This document shows positions 42,152-50,569 of a DNA stretch of 64,000 nucleotides, one piece after another; position 1 is the first letter of the stretch, and the number at the start of each line of letters is the position of its first letter. Below the pieces are notes generated by a model that worked only from the letters and a program-made list of their open reading frames with translations, was not told where the DNA came from and made no database searches. A program made the position numbers and the translations under genes. The stretch is from an uncultured Oscillospiraceae bacterium (lineage in GTDB: Bacteria > Bacillota > Clostridia > Oscillospirales > Oscillospiraceae), in assembly GCA_910579485.1 (NCBI GenBank), contig CAJTVO010000003.1, forward strand, positions 1 through 64,000, in the 5' to 3' direction.

Positions 42152-42886
42152 CTATTCGCGGGTCAGGATCGTCCGCACGCGGGCGAGGTCCATTTCCTCC
42201 AGCACGTAGTCCGCCTCCGGAAGCGGCTCCTCCGGGGATATGTTGGAGCGGATATATACCGTGGAAAGCCCCGCCTCCCGGGCGCCCTGGATGTCGCACA
42301 CGCCGTCGTTGCCGGTCATGACGGCGTGCTCCACGGCGATCCCCCGCTCTTTCAGGAGGATGTCGAAAAACCGGCGGTCCGGCTTTTTGCAGCCGTAGTC
42401 CGAGGAGAGATAGATCCCATCGAACAACGGCTCGATCCCCAGCGTTTTCAGTTCGTAAGCGGTGAAGATACGCTGGGCGTTGGAGAGCAGCCAGATACGC
42501 TGCCCGTTGGCGCGGAGGGCCTTCAGCAGTTCCGCCGCGCCGTCGTAGAGGCGGATGTAGTCCAGAGACTCCTTCCGGAACCGCTCCCCGGTGCGGACGG
42601 CTAGGTCCAGGCTGGCGTCGGTCCCCTTCTGCCGGTAGAGCGCCTGGAAGACAAATTCCAGCTGGATCTCCGGGTGGGCCTCGTGGGCATCATTGCGCAG
42701 GGAGGTCCCGCGTTCCATCTGCCGGACGGTCCGTATATAGGCCTCCTGCAGTTCCTCCGGGGCGTATGGCGCGCCGTGCTCCCGGTACCAGACGGCCAGA
42801 TCCTCCCAGAGCTGCGGGCGCTCCTCGTCGGTGTGGATATCCACCAGAGTACCGTACAGGTCAAAAATGCAGTCCTGATATCGCAT
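42152..42886 (-). CDS. HAD-superfamily hydrolase
   Basis: A 244-residue HAD phosphatase-like protein. Motif I is FDLYGTLVD with the nucleophile and acid Asp/Tyr arrangement DxYxT, motif II LLSNAQ, motif III lysine in CKKPD, and motif IV TGNDGVCDIQGA. It is last in the operon with pullulanase, debranching enzyme and GH13, so it might remove phosphate from a sugar-phosphate intermediate; substrate unproven. ATG at 42886 lies 7 bases after AGGAAG; a GTG six bases earlier is an alternative. Confidence 0.87.
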   Translation of the reverse strand: MRYQDCIFDLYGTLVDIHTDEERPQLWEDLAVWYREHGAPYAPEELQEAYIRTVRQMERGTSLRNDAHEAHPEIQLEFVFQALYRQKGTDASLDLAVRTGERFRKESLDYIRLYDGAAELLKALRANGQRIWLLSNAQRIFTAYELKTLGIEPLFDGIYLSSDYGCKKPDRRFFDILLKERGIAVEHAVMTGNDGVCDIQGAREAGLSTVYIRSNISPEEPLPEADYVLEEMDLARVRTILTRE

Positions 42887-42888
42887 GG

Positions 42889-44517
42889 TCACCGCTTCCT
42901 TCGATAGAGCATCTGGGCTTCATAGGGCCGGAGCACACCGGCGGCGGGCTCATAGTTGGACAGCAGGAGCTCCGCGTTTGCAAAGGGTTCCGGCCGCAGG
43001 TAGGGCACGGACTCGCCGGTGAAGTTGCAGACCACCAGCAGCTCCTCCGTCTCCGCGGACCGGGTATAGGTGAACAGCCGCTCGCTCTCGGGCTCCAGCA
43101 GCGTGAAGCTTCCGTCCTGGAAGACCGGGTAGCACTTGCGCAGGGCGATGAGGGACTGGTAGTAGAAGAACACGGAGCCCGGATCGGCCAGGGCCGCCTG
43201 GGCGTTGATCTCGCGGTAATTGGGGTTCACCGGGAGCCAGGGCTCCGCCTGGGAAAACCCGGCGTGCTCCGCCGCCGACCACTGCATGGGCGTGCGGGCG
43301 TTGTCCCGGCCCCGGGCGTAGATGGAGGCCATGACCTCCTCCTCGCCGTACCCCTTCGCCAGACGTTCGGCGTAAAGGTTTTTGATCTCAAGGTCGTCAT
43401 AGGCCTCGATGGGGAGACGGATGTTGGTCATGCCCAGCTCCTCGCCCTGGTAGATGTAGGGCGTGCCCTCCAGGCCGTAGAGCATGGTGGCCAGCATCTT
43501 GGCGGACTCCACCCGGTATTTCCCGTCGTCCCCCCAGCGGGAGACGATTCGGGGCAGGTCGTGGTTGTTCATGAACAGGCTGTTCCAGCCCTGGCCGTGG
43601 AGCCCCTGCTGCCACCGCTCCACGCACCGCTTCAGCCGGACCAGGGGCAGGGGGATCCAGTCCCACTTCTCGCCGCCGGGCTTCTGGTCCAGACAGATGT
43701 GCTCGAACTGGAACACCATGCTCAGCTCCCGGCCGTCCTGGGCGCTGTATTTCCTGGCGCGCTCCACATCGGCGCCCCACGCCTCCCCTACAGTGACCAG
43801 GCCCTCCTCGATGAACGCCTCCCGGGACAGCTCTTCCAGGAACTCGTGGAGCCGGGGGCCGTTGCCGGTGATCTTCCGGTCCGGGTCCTTGGCGATCTGG
43901 TCGATGACGTCCAGCCGGAAGCCCTCCACGCCCTTGTCCACCCAGAAACGGATCATATCGTACAGCTCCCGGCGGAGGACGGGGTTCTCCCAGTTCAGGT
44001 CCGGCTGCTGCACGGCGAACTGGTGGAAGTAATACTGCCGCAGGTGGGGCACATAGGTCCACATGGAGCCGCCGAACACCGCCTGCATGTCGTTGGGCGG
44101 CGCGTCCGGCGTACCGTCCCGCCAGACGTAGTAGTCGTGGTATGGATTCTCCCGGTCTTTCAGCGCCTCCTGGAACCAGCGGTGCTGGTCGGAGGTGTGG
44201 TTGAGCACCAGGTCCATGATGATGGAGATGCCCCGCTCCTTCGCCTCCCGGATCAGCAGGTCCATGTCCTCCATGGTGCCGAAGGTGGGCCAAATAGCCT
44301 GGTAGTCAGAGATGTCGTAGCCGTTGTCCACCTGGGGCGAGGCGCACACCGGCGAGAGCCAGATGCCGTCAACGCCCAGCTTCTCCAGATAACCCAGCTT
44401 CTGGATGATGCCCCGGATATCTCCGATGCCGTCGCCGTTGGCGTCCAGGAAGCTCTTGGGATAGATTTGATAGAACACGGCGGACTTCCACCAGCCGAAT
44501 TTCGTCTTGTCCAGCAT
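42889..44517 (-). CDS. GH13 alpha-glucosidase (oligo-1,6-glucosidase type)
   Basis: A 542-residue cytoplasmic GH13 enzyme. Catalytic residues: nucleophile Asp203 (GFRLDVID), acid/base Glu245 (GEAWG) and stabiliser Asp320 (NNHD). The start WWKSAVFYQIYPKSFLDANGDGIGD is typical of the GH13_31 group, which splits short alpha-1,6 or alpha-1,4 glucosides left by the pullulanase and debranching enzyme. The ATG at 44517 has a better-spaced GGAGGAGG than the in-frame ATG at 44523. Confidence 0.92.
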   Translation of the reverse strand: MLDKTKFGWWKSAVFYQIYPKSFLDANGDGIGDIRGIIQKLGYLEKLGVDGIWLSPVCASPQVDNGYDISDYQAIWPTFGTMEDMDLLIREAKERGISIIMDLVLNHTSDQHRWFQEALKDRENPYHDYYVWRDGTPDAPPNDMQAVFGGSMWTYVPHLRQYYFHQFAVQQPDLNWENPVLRRELYDMIRFWVDKGVEGFRLDVIDQIAKDPDRKITGNGPRLHEFLEELSREAFIEEGLVTVGEAWGADVERARKYSAQDGRELSMVFQFEHICLDQKPGGEKWDWIPLPLVRLKRCVERWQQGLHGQGWNSLFMNNHDLPRIVSRWGDDGKYRVESAKMLATMLYGLEGTPYIYQGEELGMTNIRLPIEAYDDLEIKNLYAERLAKGYGEEEVMASIYARGRDNARTPMQWSAAEHAGFSQAEPWLPVNPNYREINAQAALADPGSVFFYYQSLIALRKCYPVFQDGSFTLLEPESERLFTYTRSAETEELLVVCNFTGESVPYLRPEPFANAELLLSNYEPAAGVLRPYEAQMLYRRKR

Positions 44518-44533
44518 ATACATGCCTCCTCCA

Positions 44534-46477
44534 TTATCCTTCGATCCGCTCCAGGGCCTCATAGACCCGCAGCAGCTCGCCTACGCTCCAGGCCTGGGCA
44601 AAGCAGCCCTTGGAGGGACCCGGTTCCCCGCCGTCGTAGATCTCCGGCAGCTGTCCCACGCAGCCCTCCCGGAGCATGGCCTCCATGGTCCCCAGCTGCT
44701 CCCGGACTTGGGCGGCCGCCTGGGGCGTGTCACCGTGGACCTTCAGCCAGGCCAGGTAATAGGCCCCCAGGGGGTAGGGCCAGATGGTCCCCTGGTGGTA
44801 GGCCATGTCCCGCTCCCGCTGTTCTCCGCCGTAGGAGGGGTGGAACTCCGGGTCCTCCGGGGACAGAGTCCGCAGGCCGAAGGGGGTATAGAGGTGCTGC
44901 CGGACGCTCTCCACCACCCGGCGCTCCCGTTCGGGAGGCAACATGGTGAAGGGCATGGTCAGCGCCCAGATCTGGTTGCACCGGAGCTGCTCGTCCGCGC
45001 CGGTGCCGGAGATGACGTCCTTCAGATAGCCCTTTTCCTCCATCCAGAACAGCTCCGTGAAGGACTGCTTCACCCGTTCGGCCAGCAGCCCGTAGGGCGC
45101 TCCGTCCGCGTTTGCCATGGGCGCCAGCTCCTGGAGGATCCGCAGGGCGTTGTACCAGTAGGCGTTGATCTCCACCGGCTTGCCGTGGCGGGGAGTGGGC
45201 AGGACGCCCTCTACGCAGACGTCCATCCACGTCACCTGGTCCTTCCCCTTGCCGGCGTGGATCAGGCCGTCCCCGTCCATGCCGATGTCGTGGCGGGTCC
45301 CCTTCTGATAGGCCTCCACGATCCGGGCCATCACCGGCCAGGCTTCCCGCACGAAGTCCCCGTCTCCGGTCCTCTGCCAGTACAGCCAGACGCAGTTGAT
45401 GAGCAGCAGCGCCGCGTCCACGGTGTTGTAGCGGGGCTCCTCCCCGCCCTCGGGGAACAGGTTGGGCACCAGGCCGTCCCGCTCATAGGCCAGGAAGGTC
45501 CGCAGGATGCTCCGGGCCGTCTCGTACCGCCCCGTGGCCAGCACGCAGCCGGGCAGGGCGATCATGGTGTCCCGACCCCAATCACCGAAGTAGGGGTAGC
45601 CCGCCAGGATCGTCTTTCCGCCGGTGGAGGGCCGGTAGGCGATGAAGTGGTCCGCGCTCCGGGCCAGCTCCCGGGCAACGGGGTCCTTGAAGCCGGAGTC
45701 CTCCAGGAGGGCGCGCTGCCGCGCCTCGGAGTCCCGGAGGATCTCCGCCCCCGTTTTATCGGAGGGCTCTGTGGAAAACACCAGCTCCAGCCGTCCGTCC
45801 TCCCCCTGGGGCACCGTCAGCTCCGCGGCGGTACAGATCAGTCCCAGGCCCCTCTCCCGGCGGCCGTCCTTCCGGTCGTCCTCGTAGAACAGGGCCTCGC
45901 AGTCCTGTGGGACGGCGGACAGCCCGGCGCTGCTTTTCACGTATAATGTCAGCCCTTCTCCCTGGATCTTCCCGCCGCCGCAGCGCAGGGAGATCTGGGA
46001 CTGCCGGGCCTCTCCCTTGGGAGAGAACTGGAACACGGGGGTCACCCGCAGGGTGCAGGGGGCGTCCGACCGGTTCTCCACCGTATAGACCACCGCCGCC
46101 GCGTTCGCGCCGTGCTCCATACCGAAGCGCCGGACGGCCCGAACGCCGCCGACCTGATACTGCCAGCAGGGGCCGTCCTCCCAGGTGAAGGAGGTCAGAC
46201 GCCGCCAGCCGTCCTCCGCCTGCCTTTCACCGTCGAAGGTCTGGCTGGAGAGGAAGACGGAGCCGTCCTCCCCGGACAGCGTCTCAGACAGACGGTGTAC
46301 CAGGTTGAAGCGCTGGCTGGGCGTGTCCGCCGCCACCAGCAGGCCCTGGTCGTTGCGGGTGACGGAGAAGGCCGCCGAGGTGGACGCATAGCCGCCCAGG
46401 CCGTTGGCCAGCAGCCAGCAGGTCCCCTCCGCCTGCGGCAGGGTAAGGATATCCTTCCGATCATACACAAATTTCAT
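44534..46477 (-). CDS. Amylo-alpha-1,6-glucosidase / glycogen debranching enzyme
   Basis: A 647-residue protein with a beta-sandwich N-terminal domain (about 1-235; LANGLGGYASTSAAFSVTRND) and an (alpha/alpha)6 GDE_C domain (about 270-640; GYPYFGDWGRDTMIALPG, then NTVDAALLLINCVW and KPVEINAYWYNAL). It removes alpha-1,6-linked branches from glycogen or maltodextrins in the cytoplasm. It lies 13 bases after pulA with an AAGGAGG site. Confidence 0.92.
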   Translation of the reverse strand: MKFVYDRKDILTLPQAEGTCWLLANGLGGYASTSAAFSVTRNDQGLLVAADTPSQRFNLVHRLSETLSGEDGSVFLSSQTFDGERQAEDGWRRLTSFTWEDGPCWQYQVGGVRAVRRFGMEHGANAAAVVYTVENRSDAPCTLRVTPVFQFSPKGEARQSQISLRCGGGKIQGEGLTLYVKSSAGLSAVPQDCEALFYEDDRKDGRRERGLGLICTAAELTVPQGEDGRLELVFSTEPSDKTGAEILRDSEARQRALLEDSGFKDPVARELARSADHFIAYRPSTGGKTILAGYPYFGDWGRDTMIALPGCVLATGRYETARSILRTFLAYERDGLVPNLFPEGGEEPRYNTVDAALLLINCVWLYWQRTGDGDFVREAWPVMARIVEAYQKGTRHDIGMDGDGLIHAGKGKDQVTWMDVCVEGVLPTPRHGKPVEINAYWYNALRILQELAPMANADGAPYGLLAERVKQSFTELFWMEEKGYLKDVISGTGADEQLRCNQIWALTMPFTMLPPERERRVVESVRQHLYTPFGLRTLSPEDPEFHPSYGGEQRERDMAYHQGTIWPYPLGAYYLAWLKVHGDTPQAAAQVREQLGTMEAMLREGCVGQLPEIYDGGEPGPSKGCFAQAWSVGELLRVYEALERIEG

Positions 46478-46490
46478 CTTGCTGCCTCCT

Positions 46491-48428
46491 TCATCGCTGT
46501 CCTAAGATCAAAGCCGACACAGGCTCCAGGACCGCCGCGTCCCGCACCACACAGGGCTCCCGCCACGCGAAGCTGGAGCGCGCGTCCGCCAGAATTTCCC
46601 AATCGCCCCGGGGCAGGGGCAGGGAGACCCCCTCCTTTGCGGCGCTGTACGCCATGAAGAGCCGCTTCCAGGGACTGCCCTCCCCCCTGTTGTCCACCAG
46701 GACCGCCCCGCAGTCCTCCGCCGGAACTGTTACCGCCAGGAGCCGCTTCGCCGCCTCCGGCGTCTTGTCCCGCAATCCGGGCAGACGCATCCGCAGGGCC
46801 AGCAGGCCCCGATAATATTCCACCAGCTCCCGGTTCTCCCAGGCCCGGCTCCAGTCCAGCCGGTTGACCTCCGCCGGGGAGGCGTAGGTGTTCTTGACGC
46901 CTCCCTTGGTCCGGGCAAATTCCTCGCCGGAGAGGAAGAATAAATGGCCCTGGCAGGTGAAATTGACCGCCGCCGCCAGCCGGTTCTGCCGCAGGAGCTC
47001 CGGCTGGCACAGCTGGAACCGGCGCTCCAGGTCCCCGGTCATGACCAGGCGGTCCCACAGGGTCCAGTCGTCGTGGCAGGACAGGTAATTCACCGTCTGG
47101 GAGGGGGCCCTGACGCCGCCCTCCGTACAGCCGGCCCAGCCCTTGACGCAGCAGGCCAGCCGCTCCGCGTCCAGCCCGCCGCCGTTGACGAACCCCGCCG
47201 CGTCCTCGCTCCACAGGTCCCCCTTGACCGCGTCCCGGGTATCATCGCAGAAGGCGCTGACCTGTACGTCCAGGTTGGCCAGATGCCCCTTGTCCGCCAG
47301 TACCGTCCCCGGGACGGCGTTCGTCTCCGCCGCCGACCAGAGCTCTCCCAGGATCAGCTTCTCGCCCCGGCCCCAGCGCCGGTCCAGCTCCCGCCGGATG
47401 CGGTCCATCAGCGGGACGTCCATCAGGCCCATCAGGTCGAACCGGAAGCCGTCGATATGGTACTCCTCCGCCCAGTAGAGGACGGAGTCCAATATATATT
47501 GCGCGCACATGCTCCGCTCGGTGGCCAGGTCATTGCCGCACCCGGAGCCGTCGGAGGGCGTCCCGTCCGGCTTCTGCCGGTAATAATACCAGGGCACGGT
47601 CCGCCACAGCCAGGAATCCAATCGGTAGGTGTGGTTGTAGACCACGTCCATAATGACCCGCAGGCCGTTGCTGTGGAGGGCCTGCACGGCCTCCTTCAGT
47701 TCCCGTATCCGCACCGCCCCGTCCCGGGGATCAGTGGCGTAGGAGCCCTCCGGGACGTTGTAGTTGACGGGGTCGTAGCCCCAGTTGAACGCCGCCGGAT
47801 CGCCGCCCTCGTCCACGGAACCGTAGTCGAAGACGGGCATCAGCTGGACGTGGGTCACCCCCAGGCCCTTTACGTAGGACAGGCAGGTGGGGTGCTTCCC
47901 GTCCCCGTTCAGGGTGGTGTCCTCCAGGCAGAGCGCCTTGAATTTCCCCCGGTACGCTTCCGGCACGCCGGAGGCGGGGTCCCAGGAGAAGTCCTTGACG
48001 TGAATTTCATAGATCACCGTCTCCGGCGGCAGAGGGGGCGCGTGGTCCTCCGGCCAGCCCGCCGGGTCGGTCCGGGACAGGTCGATGATCATGCTCCGCT
48101 CGCCGTTGAGGCCGCAGGCACGGGCGTAGGGGTCCGCCGTGGACCGGGTCTCCCCGTCCACGGTGACCAGGTAGTCGTAATAGACCCCGTCCAGGTCCTT
48201 CTCCGTGATGTAAGTCCACAGCCCCCGCTTCTCCGGGCGGAGGGGGATCTGCTCCATCGGGCCGCCGCCCGTCCCCTCCCGGTAGAGCCGGAGGATAACG
48301 TCCTGGGCGGTGGGCACCCACAGGCGGAAGACCGTCCCCCGCGCCCCGCAAAAGGCGCCCAGGGGAACATCGCAATGATAGGCCTCTTGAAAGGCGGGAG
48401 AGTCAAAGCGTTCTTTCATACTCAGCAT
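46491..48428 (-). CDS. pulA: Type I pullulanase
   Basis: A 645-residue cytoplasmic debranching enzyme: N-terminal CBM48-like domain (about 25-105; FRLWVPTAQDVILRLYREG), then the GH13 barrel with the pullulanase type I signature NWGYDPVNYNVPEGSY, nucleophile in GFRFDLMGL and acid/base in GELWS. It hydrolyses alpha-1,6 bonds in imported branched dextrins. Start at 48428 has GAGGAG 8 bases upstream. The frame is open to 48599, but that extension covers a hairpin of the leader and has no ribosome site. First gene of a four-gene operon. Confidence 0.93.
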   Translation of the reverse strand: MLSMKERFDSPAFQEAYHCDVPLGAFCGARGTVFRLWVPTAQDVILRLYREGTGGGPMEQIPLRPEKRGLWTYITEKDLDGVYYDYLVTVDGETRSTADPYARACGLNGERSMIIDLSRTDPAGWPEDHAPPLPPETVIYEIHVKDFSWDPASGVPEAYRGKFKALCLEDTTLNGDGKHPTCLSYVKGLGVTHVQLMPVFDYGSVDEGGDPAAFNWGYDPVNYNVPEGSYATDPRDGAVRIRELKEAVQALHSNGLRVIMDVVYNHTYRLDSWLWRTVPWYYYRQKPDGTPSDGSGCGNDLATERSMCAQYILDSVLYWAEEYHIDGFRFDLMGLMDVPLMDRIRRELDRRWGRGEKLILGELWSAAETNAVPGTVLADKGHLANLDVQVSAFCDDTRDAVKGDLWSEDAAGFVNGGGLDAERLACCVKGWAGCTEGGVRAPSQTVNYLSCHDDWTLWDRLVMTGDLERRFQLCQPELLRQNRLAAAVNFTCQGHLFFLSGEEFARTKGGVKNTYASPAEVNRLDWSRAWENRELVEYYRGLLALRMRLPGLRDKTPEAAKRLLAVTVPAEDCGAVLVDNRGEGSPWKRLFMAYSAAKEGVSLPLPRGDWEILADARSSFAWREPCVVRDAAVLEPVSALILGQR

Positions 48429-48717
48429 ATGGGCAGCTCCTCTACAGAAATAACGGCCTGAAACCAACGTTCCGCCGGCCGGCAGGGTATGTTGCCTGTC
48501 TTCCTCCCGGTAGGACAACAGGCCCTGCCAAAACGACAGGGCCTGCTGCACGGGAAGAGGAGGGAGTAACAAAAAGAGATCGGCGTTTCGTACAGACATG
48601 GGGCGCAGGCTTTGTCGGACCCACTATCGCGTCACCGCAGGCCCGATGGGCATTCCCGGCATCCATCAGGGCCCGCTCCCAAAAGCTTCCTCCGGAGGCG
48701 CGGACTGCCTGGCGGAA
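48429..48717 (-). other. Long untranslated leader of pulA with hairpins
   Basis: The predicted pulA transcript starts near 48734, about 305 bases before the start codon. The leader holds a 7-bp stem at its very start (48720-48714 with 48690-48684) followed on the minus strand by TTTT, and a 9-bp perfect stem at 48519-48527/48537-48545. An attenuator is possible; no known riboswitch was recognised. Confidence 0.5.
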
Positions 48718-48731
48718 GCTAATCGATTAAC
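48718..48731. promoter_or_regulatory. LacI-type operator, pulA promoter
   Basis: GCTAATCGATTAAC, containing the perfect palindrome TAATCGATTA (48720-48729). It lies 9 bases after the pulA -10 box and should cover about +3 to +16. One of five CGAT-centred sites in this region. Confidence 0.78.
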
Positions 48732-48740
48732 TTGCGTCAT

Positions 48741-48769
48741 ATTATAATTAGCCCTCACAAAAATGTCAA
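48741..48769 (-). promoter_or_regulatory. Promoter of the pulA operon
   Basis: On the minus strand an exact consensus promoter: TTGACA (48769-48764), 17 bases, TATAAT (48746-48741). Confidence 0.88.
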
Positions 48770-48813
48770 GCAAAATTTTCCGGTGAAGGGTGTAGAAAAA
48801 TCCGGTCGAATAA

Positions 48814-48842
48814 TTGACATCCGGAGGGAATCCATATATACT
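48814..48842 (+). promoter_or_regulatory. Promoter of the LacI-family regulator gene
   Basis: TTGACA (48814-48819), 17 bases, TATACT (48837-48842); transcription would start near 48849. Confidence 0.85.
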
Positions 48843-48850
48843 AAATTTGC

Positions 48851-48864
48851 ATTAACCGATTAGC
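48851..48864. promoter_or_regulatory. LacI-type operator, autoregulatory site
   Basis: ATTAACCGATTAGC, 8 bases after the -10 box of the regulator's own promoter, at the same position relative to the promoter as the pulA and binding-protein sites. Confidence 0.75.
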
Positions 48865-48884
48865 CTGGCATGGAGAATGATGTT

Positions 48885-49922
48885 ATGAACTTGAAAACCA
48901 TCGCGAAGCTGGCGGGCGTCAGCACGGTCACCGTGTCCAACGTGATGAACGGGAAGCACAACAAGGCGTCCAGGGAGACCATCGAGCGGGTCCAGAAGAT
49001 CATCGAGGAGACCGGCTACCACCCCAGCGCCACAGCCCGAAGCCTCATCATGAAGCGCAGCCGCATCATCGCCGTGGTGATCCCCAACCTGCACGCGGAG
49101 GAGTCCTTCTCTGCCAGTCCTTACAACACCCAGATCCTGGGCTACCTGGAGCGCTATATCCGCAGCCGGGGCTACTACATGATGCTCCGGTGCGTGGTGC
49201 AGAGCTTCGAAGTCCTCTCGGACCTGGCCACCTGGAACATCGACGGGGCTTTCCTGCTGGGAGTGGCCGCGGAGGACGCTCTGGAGCTGCAAAAGAAGAT
49301 GGACATCCCGGCAGTCTTCATCGACACCGACACGGAGGACGGCTCCCTGGTGACGGTCACCATCGAGGACCGCAAGGGCGGGTATCTGGCGGCCAGGCAC
49401 CTTCTGGACAAGGGACACCGGCAGATCGCCTTCATCAGCACCTCCACGAAGTCCCCCGGGGTGATGCAGGAGCGGTACCGGGGCTTCTGCGACGCCTACC
49501 GGGAGCTGGGGATCGAGCTGCCGCCGGACCACCTCATCGGGACCGAGAACGTCTTCTACGAGCAGGGCGTGGAGGCCGGAAAACTGATCGCCGCCTCCCG
49601 GCCCGAATGCACGGCGGCGGTAGCGGCGGCGGACATGCTGGCCTTCGGCGTGATGGAGGGCCTGCGCCTGGGCGGACGGCGTGTGCCGGAGGACGTCTCC
49701 ATCGTCGGCTACGACGATCTTCCGGAGTGCCAGTACACCCATCCCAGGCTGACCAGCATTTCCCAGCACCTGGAGGAAAAAGCCCTATGCGCCGGAAAAG
49801 CGCTCTTCTCCATGCTCAGGAACAAACCCGCCGCCCGCCACCAGACGGTGGACGTGGAACTGATAGAGCGGCAGTCCGTGATCGACATCACGGACCGGCG
49901 TCTGAAAGGAGACACGCAATGA
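48885..49922 (+). CDS. LacI-family transcriptional regulator of maltodextrin genes
   Basis: A 345-residue regulator: N-terminal LacI helix-turn-helix and hinge (1-60; TIAKLAGVSTVTVSNVMNGK, then RVQKIIEETGYHPSATARSL) followed by a periplasmic-binding-protein-like sensor domain. The CGAT-centred palindromes in front of its own gene, pulA, the GH31 gene and the binding-protein gene are the natural targets. Repression relieved by a maltodextrin is the simplest model; the ligand is not known. ATG at 48885 is 9 bases after GGAG; the in-frame ATG at 48870 contains that site. Confidence 0.9.
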   Translation: MNLKTIAKLAGVSTVTVSNVMNGKHNKASRETIERVQKIIEETGYHPSATARSLIMKRSRIIAVVIPNLHAEESFSASPYNTQILGYLERYIRSRGYYMMLRCVVQSFEVLSDLATWNIDGAFLLGVAAEDALELQKKMDIPAVFIDTDTEDGSLVTVTIEDRKGGYLAARHLLDKGHRQIAFISTSTKSPGVMQERYRGFCDAYRELGIELPPDHLIGTENVFYEQGVEAGKLIAASRPECTAAVAAADMLAFGVMEGLRLGGRRVPEDVSIVGYDDLPECQYTHPRLTSISQHLEEKALCAGKALFSMLRNKPAARHQTVDVELIERQSVIDITDRRLKGDTQ

Positions 49923-50476
49923 ACATTTACAAATCCTGTCCCGTATTGGAGAGCGAGAGATTCCTGCTGCGGCTGACCGAACAGAACGACCTCGGCGACC
50001 TGCTGGCAGTCTACAGCGACAGGAACGCCCTGCCCTTCTTTAACAGTGACAACTGCGACGGGGACAATTTCTACTACAACACAGCGGAACGAATGGCGGA
50101 AGCCTACGGTTTCTGGAAGCTCTCCTATGAGAACGGCTGGTTCGCCCGGCTCTCCATCATCGACAAAGCCGCATCACGCGCAGTAGGGACCGTGGAGCTG
50201 TGCCTGAGGGTTTCGGAAGACCCGTTCAACAACATGGGAATTTTGCGCGTGGACGTCAGAAGCGACTACGAGACCGAAGATGTCCTATATGAGATCGTCT
50301 CCCTCACAGCGCCCCGCATGGCGGACCTGCTGGGCTGCGCCGGGGTACTGACGAAAGCCCCCCTGTATGCGGTGGAGCGGATCAAGGCGCTGCAGAGGGC
50401 GGGCTTTACAAGATCCGAGCATCTGCTGATTGGAAAGACCGGGTACGCCTACGACGGCTATTGGACGCTGCCGTAA
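49919..50476 (+). CDS. GNAT acetyltransferase
   Basis: A 185-residue GNAT-like protein (ESERFLLRLTEQNDLGDLLAVYSDRN at the start, AVGTVELCLRV and GILRVDVRSDYETEDVLYEIV in the core). Its acetyl-CoA loop is atypical: the usual Q/R-x-x-G-x-G/A is not obvious. It overlaps the regulator's stop by 4 bases (ATGA), so its expression is tied to that of the regulator. Function unknown. Confidence 0.75.
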   Translation: MNIYKSCPVLESERFLLRLTEQNDLGDLLAVYSDRNALPFFNSDNCDGDNFYYNTAERMAEAYGFWKLSYENGWFARLSIIDKAASRAVGTVELCLRVSEDPFNNMGILRVDVRSDYETEDVLYEIVSLTAPRMADLLGCAGVLTKAPLYAVERIKALQRAGFTRSEHLLIGKTGYAYDGYWTLP

Positions 50477-50526
50477 GCGCGGTCCGCTTCTTCTTGCAAA
50501 AGATCGGGCTAATTTTTTGCCGGTCA

Positions 50527-50540
50527 GTTAATCGATAAAC
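50527..50540. promoter_or_regulatory. LacI-type operator, GH31 gene
   Basis: GTTAATCGATAAAC, 30 bases before the GH31 start codon. The local promoter is weak: candidates are TAATTT (50510-50515), which would place the site just after the start point, or TATACT (50544-50549). Neither has a good -35. Confidence 0.72.
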
Positions 50541-50569
50541 TTATATACTCTTGAAAGGAGCGCACCATC

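Noticed and set aside
48429..48599. 57-residue N-terminal extension of pullulanase
   Set aside because: The frame is open, but there is no ribosome site at 48599 and the stretch encodes a 9-bp hairpin; the start at 48428 has a good site and normal pullulanase N-terminus.
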